DNA from: Acanthornis magna
Lineage: Eukaryota > Chordata > Aves > Passeriformes > Acanthizidae
NCBI GenBank assembly: GCA_036785705.1
Contig: JAWUZG010000299.1
Location: 372,001-436,000, forward strand
Direction: 5' to 3'
Length of the DNA stretch: 64,000 nt
The notes below the pieces were generated by a model. That model saw only the letters and a list, made by a program, of their open reading frames with translations, ran no database searches and was not told where the DNA came from. The translations under genes were made by a program, and so were the position numbers. Shown here in pieces: positions 37,542 through 45,800 of this stretch (its first letter is position 1; the number at the start of each line of letters is the position of its first letter).

Positions 37542-37550
37542 CATAAAAGG
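37542..37550 (+). promoter_or_regulatory. TATA-type core promoter of copy B
   Basis: CATAAAAGG lies 93 bases before the ATG at 37643, so a start of transcription around 37570-37580 and a leader of about 65-75 bases are expected. Upstream are ACACGCCCCGAGC (GC-box/KLF-like) and CCCATTGTGACA (inverted CCAAT-like). The region is CpG-rich against an AT-rich background. Conservation with copy A over about 395 bp upstream supports function. Confidence 0.68.
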
Positions 37551-37620
37551 GCACCCAGAGCGCCGGGGTGCCTTCTCCCAGGAGAGCTCCTGTGCCAGCA
37601 GACAGCATCTCCCGGGAGAG

Positions 37621-37681
37621 CACAGCTTCCGAGTGTGACGGAATGTCTACAGTCGAGAAGAAGACCATGGACGTCCATGGG
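37621..37681 (+). other. Hypervariable block spanning the start codon of copy B
   Basis: Counterpart of 579-640. The copy B leader and first 13 codons (MSTVEKKTMDVHG) differ from copy A (MSTDMERSTDVLR) at 13 of 39 bases, of which 10 change the residue, while the length of 25 exon codons is kept. Flanks on both sides are identical. Confidence 0.88.
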
Positions 37682-39163
37682 AAGAAGAAGTGGCTGCTGT
37701 TCGGGAAGCGGCAGAAGGTAAGGGATGCGCTCGGGGCCGGGGCCGGGCTTGCGGGCACGGAGGGAGCTGCTGTGCCAGGGCAGTGGGTGCCAGGCCCCGC
37801 GGCCGCCTCGGCCTCATGGTGCTCGTCGTGCGTGCAGGTGCCGAGCTGTGAGTCACGGGCAGCCCCGCAGGAAGCTGAGGAGCACCGTGACTCCTGTGCT
37901 GCCTGTGGCACGCAGGCGGCAGCAGCAGAGAGCCGGGCAGCGGCCCCGCACAGCCCCAGGGCTCTGCTGCACTCGCTGCGGCGCGCCTCCCGTGCCATGG
38001 TGAGCAGGATGGCGGCTGTGATCCGGCGACGCGGCCAGCAGCCGGGGACACAGCGGCCCCTGCATGAGGGCACGGGGGCAGGGACGGCAGCAGCAGCCCC
38101 CGCAGCAGGCCCAGAGAGCCGGGCAGCTGGCCCGCACAGCCCCTGCTGCCCGCCCGGCCCGGAGCCCGGCCAGCTGGAAGCTCTGGGTGGGCAGGGGGCA
38201 GGGGCAGCAGCGGGGGCTGTCCTGACAGCACCAGAGATGGAGGACAGGGCCTGTGCAATGGCAGAGGAAGACTGTGAAGTGGACAGCCCCGAAGAGCTGT
38301 CCCAAGAAGAGCAAGGACGAGACCCAAGCCAGAGAATTGGAGAAGAGGTTCCCCCTGTGCGGCCACGCGAGGCCTGGGCAGAGCACGGGAACCTTCAGCC
38401 GTGCACAGCCTCAGACCAAGGCCCAGCTCTGCCCAGCAGAGCCCCTCCCAGCAGGAAAAAGGCCTCGACTCCATCCCCGGCGATGGACAGGTGCCCGCCC
38501 AGCCCCTCGCCCAGCCAGCTGGAAGATTTCGGTGGGCAGGGGGCAGGGGCAGAAGCAGAGCCATGCCCGCCAGAGGCACCAGCTGAGGAGGGGTCCCGCT
38601 CTGAGGAGCTCAGGTGTGTGAGCACTTTGCCAGGGCCGTCCACAGCGTGGGCAGAGCTCACAGCCCTGAGCTGGAGCTCTGAGGAGGAGAGCGCCCCAGG
38701 GTCCCTCCCTGGGGAAGAAGAAAAAGCACGGTCTGAAGACGCCGAGCTGAGCAGTGAGGAAGAGAGTGGCTCAGGGTCTCTCCCGTTTGAGGCCTGGGCT
38801 GAAGACAGAGACCTGAGTGGGAGCACTGATGAGGACAGTGGCTCCATGTCCCTCCCAAGTGACTTGTGGTCGTCACAAAACAGTGACCTGTCCTGGAGGT
38901 CTAAGGATGAGAGTTCCTCAGGGTCCCTCCCATGGGACTCTCCAGACGGCACTTGGGATCAGGACATGCTGGCGTGGGACAGGTGGTCATTTCAGCGCTT
39001 GAAACGCCTATGCCCAGCCATGGCTGTCCCCAAGCAGCGACCATCCCACTTCAGGAGGGCACTCAGGGCTCTGCACAGCACATTCCGGAGCCTCAGACAC
39101 CTCATTCTGGTGCTCCTGTCACAGGAGCCATCCCATGGCCCCGTGCTGATGCCAATACTGTGA
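37643..39163 (+). CDS. Unrecognised bird gene, copy B: basic N-terminus, acidic Ser/Glu repeats, basic C-terminus
   Basis: The first in-frame ATG is 37643; the frame is open further 5' to a GTG at 37568, but that lies at the expected transcription start. Read without splicing it gives 506 residues, stop TGA at 39161. Exon 1 probably ends at 37717 before GTAAGG. A GTGCGTGCAG acceptor at 37837 removes exactly 120 in-frame bases (466 residues); AGAG before 38237 would give about 333 residues. Numbered from the ATG: KKKWLLFGKRQK at 14-25; repeats ESRAA.PHSP at 96 and 158 and QLE..GGQGAGA at 177 and 292; four acidic modules of the type (D/E)LS..S.(E/D)ES.(S)GSLP near 341, 368, 390 and 415, rich in casein-kinase-2-like S-x-x-E; a basic tail from about 450 with LILVLL at 487-492. 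Repeats diverge but keep frame, which supports coding. No signal peptide or known domain is seen; function unknown. Confidence 0.7.
   Translation: MSTVEKKTMDVHGKKKWLLFGKRQKVRDALGAGAGLAGTEGAAVPGQWVPGPAAASASWCSSCVQVPSCESRAAPQEAEEHRDSCAACGTQAAAAESRAAAPHSPRALLHSLRRASRAMVSRMAAVIRRRGQQPGTQRPLHEGTGAGTAAAAPAAGPESRAAGPHSPCCPPGPEPGQLEALGGQGAGAAAGAVLTAPEMEDRACAMAEEDCEVDSPEELSQEEQGRDPSQRIGEEVPPVRPREAWAEHGNLQPCTASDQGPALPSRAPPSRKKASTPSPAMDRCPPSPSPSQLEDFGGQGAGAEAEPCPPEAPAEEGSRSEELRCVSTLPGPSTAWAELTALSWSSEEESAPGSLPGEEEKARSEDAELSSEEESGSGSLPFEAWAEDRDLSGSTDEDSGSMSLPSDLWSSQNSDLSWRSKDESSSGSLPWDSPDGTWDQDMLAWDRWSFQRLKRLCPAMAVPKQRPSHFRRALRALHSTFRSLRHLILVLLSQEPSHGPVLMPIL
37718..37837 (+). other. Probable first intron of copy B (120 bases, frame-neutral)
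   Basis: Donor CAGAAG|GTAAGG and acceptor GTGCGTGCAG|GTGCCG. Length is divisible by three and no stop occurs in frame, so retention would add 40 residues. Sequence is identical to copy A. An alternative acceptor, CTGTCCTGACAG at 38228, would join to a different frame that is open to 38621; a further donor-like ATG|GTGAGC is at 37999. Which is used cannot be decided from sequence alone. Confidence 0.5.
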
Positions 39164-39535
39164 CACCCACAGAGGCACGAGCACTGGAATGAGCTCTGGA
39201 AGGCTCTGCCCTTCCGCTCCTCTGCTCTGCACACGGTGTGTTTGTGCACAGCCCCTGAGCCAGGCCCTGCAGAGAGCGATGCCTTGGCTGGAGGATTTGC
39301 AATGCCTTTGCACTGTCCCAGGCATTGTCACAGCTCTTGGCATGCGACTGCAGGCTTGGCATGGAGAGGTGCCCTTGCCCACCCAATGTGGTTAAAAGGC
39401 ACCTTCACCCCTCTGGCAAGGCTCCAACCAAAGAGCATTCTGCTCTTTGTGACATGGACGTGACCAGGACACGAGACGTGACAAAGCAAGTCAAGGCTCT
39501 GGTCTAAATAACCAAATCCTCACTATGGCAGTGAC

Positions 39536-39613
39536 ATTTTCAATGATCCAGATGACGATTGAGGGCACCCCCAGTCATTCTGCAGATGCCACCAAGTTGG
39601 GTGGCAGTGTCCT
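39536..39613 (+). mobile_element. CR1 LINE body fragment in the 3' region of copy B
   Basis: AATGATCCAGATGACGATTG, GAGGGCACCCCCAG and GATGCCACCAAGTTGGGTGG resemble the internal CR1 segment that reads GATGACACCAAG.TGGG. It lies between the stop codon and the polyadenylation signal, so it may be part of the mature 3'UTR. Confidence 0.55.
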
Positions 39614-39630
39614 TAAGATGCTTTTATTGA

Positions 39631-39636
39631 AATAAA
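39631..39636 (+). terminator. AATAAA polyadenylation signal for copy B
   Basis: AATAAA 468 bases after the stop codon, followed at 20-35 bases by a GT-rich TCGTTGTTTTCATTGCG, the usual arrangement for cleavage and polyadenylation. It is the first AATAAA after the stop codon that I find. Confidence 0.6.
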
Positions 39637-39639
39637 TTG

Positions 39640-40584
39640 ATGGAATTGATAAATCAGAAGCGCTCGTTGTTTTCATTGCGCTGCAGTCATTGATTTGGGG
39701 GAAGCTCCTGCAGGCCGAAGCCTTTTGGTCTCTGGGCCGTTGCAGTGTGTGCTGTGTGGGGCAGAGGAGAAAGGCTCTGCCTGGGGCGGGAGGGATGCGG
39801 GGACACCAAGTCCTTGTGACTTGTGCCACAAGGCCTTGGTTTGATGCAAAAGCCCTTTTGTTGTGTGCACTTCTCCTCCTAGAGAGCTGCCCTGGCGCAG
39901 AGCTCATTGTGTAGGATCTCTGAAGGGAGGAGTGCTCTCAGCCACGCCGAGGAGATTTTCCAGAGCTGCCTGTTGTGCAGGGCAGCAGCTCCCAGGCTGT
40001 TGTGGGGAACTCGTTGTGAGGCCCATGGAGATTTTCCTGCCAGGACATTGGATCCCACGGGCTGGGTCAGGTGCCTGCAGAGGTGCTGCAGCACTCCAAT
40101 GCATTTGCCAATGCAGCTCTTGCAGCCTGGGTGAAAATCTGCTGAGACAATGAGCCTGAGAGGACACGTGCTTGGCCACACACACTGTGCAGCTGAAAGC
40201 TCCAGGATGGCACAATGTGCCACGCTGGGCACGGCCTGGCATTGGGGTTCACAGCAAAGCAGATGCTCAGTTTGTGTGTGCAGTGTGCAGCTCCTGCTCC
40301 CTCCCCGTGAGCAATTCCCAGGAGATGTGTGCAGAGCTGCCTGCGCTCCCTGAGCAGGCCTGGCAGGAGCTGCAGCACATGGGGTGGCAGCCCAGCCTTG
40401 CGAGGCTGTGAATCTCTTGGTGCTCCCCCAGAGGGGCACTGCTGTGGGCTGAAAGGCTCCGTGTGTGCCAGGGGCTTGCCAAGGCAAAGGGAAAATCCTC
40501 CTGAGCTCAGGCCAAGGGCAGCTGCAGCTCACTGAGGCGGCGCTGAGCACCTCGCGGCACCAATGCGGTGCTGAGGAGCTGAGT
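39640..40584. other. GC-rich non-coding island downstream of copy B
   Basis: GC-rich sequence, unlike the AT-rich surroundings, with TG/CAG-rich text (GTGTGCAGTGTGCAGCTCCT, GAGCTGCAGCACATGG). The minus strand is open for 271 codons (39879-40694), but that frame starts inside a CR1 and has no repeats or motifs. It may be flanking sequence of the gene, a terminal untranslated exon or an unrecognised repeat. Confidence 0.45.
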
Positions 40585-40752
40585 CCTGGAATCTCAGAAT
40601 CCCAGAATGGATTGGGGTGGAAGGGCCTTAAAGCCCATCCAGTGCCACCCCTGCCATGGGCAGGGACACCTCCCACTGTCCCAGGCTGCTCCAAGCCCCA
40701 GTGTCCAACCTGGCCTTGGACACTTCCAAGGATCCAGGGCAGCCACAGCTTG
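40585..40752 (-). mobile_element. CR1 LINE 3' fragment, antisense
   Basis: ATCTCAGAATCCCAGAATGG, GGGTGGAAGGGCCTTAAAGC and the CATGGGCAGGGACACCTCCC core; it ends abruptly at GCAGCCACAGCTTG. It marks the return to AT-rich sequence. Confidence 0.92.
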
Positions 40753-42435
40753 CATTAACATGAAAATTATATTAAAGCAGAGAGGTTTTTTTGTGTTTGT
40801 ACTGTTTTTACTTCTTATTCTTCTCAATTTCCATTATAATAACAAAACTAAAATACTCATTGATATAAAATGATCCAAAAGAATCCAATGTTTCTTTCTT
40901 TAGATTGTGGATTCTTAAAATTAAACTGCTGTAATACTCAGTTTTTATTTACAGATATATATAAAATACAACACCTAAAGCTTTTTTGCACCTGTGTAAA
41001 CCAATTTAGGACTACTTAATTTCAACCTGTAAATGCTGAGTTTTCTACAGGAACAGTGAACACTTTTGGAAGAATTTTATGGCAAAACTAATTTTTTTTT
41101 TTTCCCCAGAAAACAAGTCTATGAATGATAAAGTTGAAGCTTGAATCTTCTGTCATATCACATCTTGACTGGCTAAACTAAAAGTGGCACAGAGATAAGA
41201 CAAAGTCCTTTAATTACATTATTTTTCTTGAGACGTGTGAAACTTTCTGGCCATGAGAAAATGTAATTATAATTTTTGTGTTTAGTAAGAAGAGTAACAT
41301 AGGAAATGATAAATCTTTCTCAAATGATCCCAAGTTTCTATGGATAGAACATTGAAAATAACATAGGCAAATGGAAAGTTATTTTCTGAATAATACCAAA
41401 ATAAAAGAAGAAAACCCAAATAGCAGCCCAAACACCCTGATTATGTATATAGATACGCAAATGGATATTTAAATTGTGGGAGTTATTACATTTATCTACA
41501 GTGACTCTACCTTAATTTCTGCAAACTTGTTTTCATTTTCATGAAAATTACAGAAAATTAGAATTTTATATAATGGGAATTTCCATCCAAAAATCCTGTA
41601 AATTCTCAGAATATTTAATACATGAACATAACTTACTTTAATAATAATTAAATAATATTTAAACACACAGTCAAGCCTAAAGCAAAAGTGTTTTTACTAA
41701 CACCCAGAAAAGGCAAAAAAAAAAGCTGAAAATCCACATTTTACAAACATCACATATATCTGGGAAAAAATAACTATACTGACAGTTTTGTTTTATAAAA
41801 GTACTCAAGAGTTTCAATAATTAAAAAAAAAAGTTTATTCTTGAAATTGATAGGCTTCTTTTAATTGTTAGGGGGTTTCTACCTATGAGTAAAAATATGA
41901 TTTTGATTGTTTAGTAAAATAAAGGCTTCTAAACTCCTGTATTGAAGGTTTTTTCCCTGATAGTGGTTGAGGATCACATCTGTACCTGACATTTCCCATG
42001 GAAATGGTATTTCACATTTTGTTGAGCTTTTAACATTATAGTCATCAAATTTAATGCCATTTGTGACACTCAGACAAGAGTGAGACAAAGTAAGGCCTGC
42101 AGAAAATGTACTTTATTAAGAAAAGTGGTTTGTTAGCCTGGAGAGATGGAAAACTTTCACTTCCATGGATTGGTTCCTTATTTCTCTCTTGTAGTAGTTA
42201 ATCTTTGGCAGAGACTCAATAGACTTTCTTTCAATATTCATCCAATTAATTTTTCTGTCATTTTCTTCTACATTTCAAATAATATGAAGTTCAGAAATGG
42301 TTTGTATACTTTGATTTTATGGTTCATATTTATAGAACATGAAGTAGTGCCTATGTAACCACCCAAACGACAATGCCTGTATAAACTAAATGACAAAGCT
42401 TTGGTTTCTGAACAATTATGGCACATTCTTCAGGA
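40753..42435. other. AT-rich non-coding spacer
   Basis: No gene or repeat family is recognised. Confidence 0.55.
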
Positions 42436-42898
42436 ATTCTGCACCGAGGGGCGGGAGCATATCCAGGGAAGGGAACGGAGCTGGGAAGGGTCTGGAGCCC
42501 CAGGAGCAGCTGAGGGAGCTGGGAAAGGGCTCAGCCTGGAGAGAAGGAGGCTCAGGGGGACCTTGTGGCTCTGCACAGCTCCTGACAGGAGGGGACAGCC
42601 AGGGGGGTCGGGCTGTGCTTGCAGGGAACAGGGACAGGAGGAGAGGGAACGGCCTCAGGCTGCGCCAGGGGAGGCTCAGGGTGGACAGCAGCAGGAATTT
42701 CTCCATGGAAAGGGTGCTCAGGCCTTGGCAGGGCTGCCCAGGGAGGTTTGGAGTGCCCATCCTGGAGGTGTCCAAAAAACCTGTAGACGTGGCAGTTTGT
42801 GTTATGGTTTAGTGGGCGTGGGGAGATATGGTCAAGGGTTGGACTTGATGATCTGGAAGGTCTTTTCTGATGTTAATGATTCCACGATTCTGTGATAT
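42436..42898 (+). mobile_element. CR1 LINE 3' fragment, sense, longer copy
   Basis: Runs from GGAGCAGCTGAGGGAGCTGG and CTCAGCCTGGAGAGAAGGAG through GCGCCAGGGGAGGCTCAGGG and CCATGGAAAGGGTGCTCAGG to GATTCCACGATTCTGTGAT. About 460 bp, same subfamily as 56424-56845 (opposite strand). Confidence 0.94.
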
Positions 42899-45227
42899 TT
42901 GATCCCACAGCTCAGAGCTCTGATTGTTTTGCCATCATGTGGCACTTTCTGCAAAGTTACCATGATGGTTTTGAGCTTGGCTCTGGCATTTCCCAGACAA
43001 CTTCCCTGACCTGTCCCTCCCCTCCCTGCAGTTTCTGCTTAGCACTGATCCACGTGACCTTTCAGGAAATGTCAGCAGGAAAGGGTCCCACTCTCTCCAC
43101 CATAAGGCAACCCCTGGCAACATCTCAACAGGTTCTGAAGCTGTACCTTTTACACTTTCCTGTGGGTGGTGGGACAGTTTTGATATCTAAACAAATTAAA
43201 CAAACCTATTTATAATCTAAAGCATAAAGCTAAGGTGTGCACACACTAACACACCTAAAGTATGATTATATATTATTCTGGGTAAAACCTGTGTTACACA
43301 AAACCATGAGATGACACTGGTAATGAAACTACTCAGTAATTTTTAATGCATTGCATTCCATTATTTCAATCCCTTTTCCTGTGATCAGCACGGAAGTAAC
43401 TGATTTAAGATTGACAGATTGTTGCAAAAGGGTGGGAGAGAAACAATCTGTGTGACATTTGCTTCTTACCCCTCCAGTTCCCTCTGAGGCATCATAGTAA
43501 TATACATGACTGATAGGAATTTCCCCTTGGCTGAGCTTTTAATAAAAGCAGGATCTTGACATATTTATGATATTAAGGACCAGCACCCACGTTTTCTTTT
43601 TCTTTTCTTTTTCTTTTTTGGGTTTTCTTTTTCTTTCTTCGTAAGGTACTACAATTCTATTTTTTTCCAGCTTCCTTATTATATATAAACAAATAGCCTT
43701 GCATCAAATCTTTAAAGCTGAAAAGCCTTCAGTTTTCTGCAAGTTAATCAATAACTATGCCACAGAGAAATCTTAGAAATCTGGACTACTTCTACTATTA
43801 TATCAATAAGCATATGCTGTTTACTAAGCCTAACTGCAAGCTGATTTTAAAAGACAGGGTAAAAACCACCCAACACAGCATCTGTTATCAGTAAATTTCT
43901 CATTTTTCCATTTTGTTTCCTATTTCTTTTCCACCTAATTTGTATATGTCTGAATCCAGAGAGGCAAATCTGCAGATTCTGTTGCAAGCAAATTACAGAG
44001 CAATATTCAGTGCGATAAGTTGTTCTCCTTAGGAGGTGTCAGAAACCCACTCATCATTCCCCTGGTTCCAACACAATTTAAGTCCAGGTCTCCATTCCAA
44101 ATTCATGTTCATCTTTCCTTATTCCCTATTTCCCTATAACTAATCAGATGCATTAAGTGCACTGATAAAGTCTGGTCTAAAAATTAAGATAAAAGAAAAT
44201 ACAAAGAAAACTCATTTCTCTGTCTTTCTCAGATAGATATACAATGAATATCCTGGGTTATCCACATTGTGAACCAAAATATAAATAGAAATGATGTGGA
44301 AAGAGGAAAAATTACAAATCCAAGGAAAACAGGAAAAAATTATCAGGTCTAATCTTCCTCAAATAATTGAAGCTTGGAACTCAACCAGATAAGTATCTGG
44401 CATTTCCTGTTATATTGCACTGGTCTAAAGGGAACCAATCTGTGTGTTTTTTGTCATTTTGAAGATGATCTGGAATCATCATCATCAATTTCTCAGATGT
44501 GTTGGAAATCAGTTCCAGCTTGATTTCCAACCAGATTTCCAAAAGAGAACTTGTAGCGCCAGTTCAAGCTTTGAACCAGTTCTTACATTGCCTACCTGTG
44601 GACTTGAGGAAAATTTGTACAAAATCATTGGGTTAATACCAAACTCTTGCATTCTGGAAGACATAAAAATAAAACAAAAAGAGTAACATTGTTAAATGCC
44701 ATTAAAACACTAAGGATTATGGATTATTGGGTTGTTTGGGATGAATCTATGAATCTGTTGCATTTTTAATGATTATCCATCATAGTCAATGTAAGTCTTC
44801 TGTTGTATTCAAATAACACTGGTATCCTGCCAAAATCCATGTGAAATTGAAATTAAAGGCTTGAGCTAAGAGCGTATCCATCCAATGTTAGCATATATAT
44901 ATATGTATAAAAGTATAACATATGTATATATGTCCATCTCAACTGCCACTGAGCAACACTTAATTTTGGTAACTCTTGATACAGTAAGAACTTGAGGGCC
45001 TGTTATAGTTCTTGTAAACATTTCCTAATGCAAATCAATGTGACACAGCAATCCATGACAATAAAATGTTTTGAATTTCTATGGGCTGAATTCAGAGACC
45101 TTTGAAAGACTGGCTTATATTAGGAGATGGAAGCTGAATGACCACGCGAGAAGTGAAACACTGGTTCTGAAAAGGAATAAAAGATGGGCTTCCTGAAAGT
45201 ACAGATTAACCTTAACTCTGTAACAAT
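42899..45227. other. AT-rich non-coding spacer
   Basis: It contains a pyrimidine-rich CTTTTT stretch at 43597-43640 and a TA-rich stretch at 44892-44930. No gene is recognised. Confidence 0.55.
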
Positions 45228-45312
45228 CAGAGAATCTCAGAATGTTTTGGGCTGGAAAGGACCTTCAGTGTCAGCTTGTTCCACCCCCTCCCCCCCCATG
45301 GGCAAGGAATTT
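45228..45312 (-). mobile_element. Short CR1 3' end, antisense
   Basis: AGAGAATCTCAGAATGTTTT and GGGCTGGAAAGGACCTTCAG, followed by CCATGGGCAAGGAATTTTCC. Confidence 0.82.
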
Positions 45313-45679
45313 TCCATGAGAGGCCATGTAGCTGTGGAAAATTATGTACTTTATGATTCCCTCTGTTTAAATTAAAACCCCATGACATTTGAAAGCTCCC
45401 AGATTGAAATACTAGCTCAGAAAGTCCTTTTTAGGGGTGTAAGTTGTGGTGGGGAGTTGCCATAATTGGGTTGGCTTTATTTCAGAAGGGAACAGCATAA
45501 AGGACTTCCCAGCAAAGTGCAAGCTAAAAGAATCTCAGAACCTTTGGTTTGCTTATTTTAATATCAGCATATTTTCGTACATTTCTAGAGAAATTCTTAT
45601 TAATAGAGAAAATCTCATAGACATTTTGAAGTCTTTTAAACTGTGAGTTCACTTAATGCTGAAAAGCATTATCTGTGTT

Positions 45680-45800
45680 TCAGAACCATCGAAGAGCTGA
45701 GTTTGAAAGAAGCTCTAGATGCGATCTGGATGGAGCAACCCTCCCATTGATTCCACAGCCTTTCTGGATAACCTGTTTCCATGTTTAAATGCTCTCACAA
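45680..45800 (-). mobile_element. Old, decayed CR1-like fragment, antisense
   Basis: GAACCATCGAAGAGCTGAGT, GATTCCACAGCCTTTCTGGA and TAACCTGTTTCCATG resemble the older CR1 type (CCACAGCCTCTCTGGGCAAC). Weak and diverged. Confidence 0.45.

Larger units (their letters stand above)
36508..38256 (+). repeat. Arm B of the large inverted duplication
   Basis: This is the reverse complement of 1-1755. It starts at the CR1 (36508), crosses an AT-rich flank (36770-37220), the promoter, exon 1 and a GC-rich block, and still matches where arm A runs off the window. Differences are concentrated in the outer flank (about 12-15%), the start-codon block (37621-37681) and after 38232. No difference is seen over about 37682-38232. 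Confidence 0.93.

Noticed and set aside
37568..37642. Upstream extension of the copy B frame to a GTG at 37568
   Set aside because: It is not an ATG, it lies about 20 bases after the TATA box at the expected transcription start, and in copy A a 1-base indel breaks this frame while the downstream ATG frame is kept.
37219..38579. Minus-strand frames of 284 and 310 codons across arm B
   Set aside because: Shadows of the plus-strand gene; they run through promoter, leader and intron alike, which a real gene would not.
39879..40694. 271-codon minus-strand frame
   Set aside because: It starts inside an antisense CR1 and has no motif or repeat; GC-rich composition explains the lack of stops. Kept only as part of an unexplained GC-rich island.
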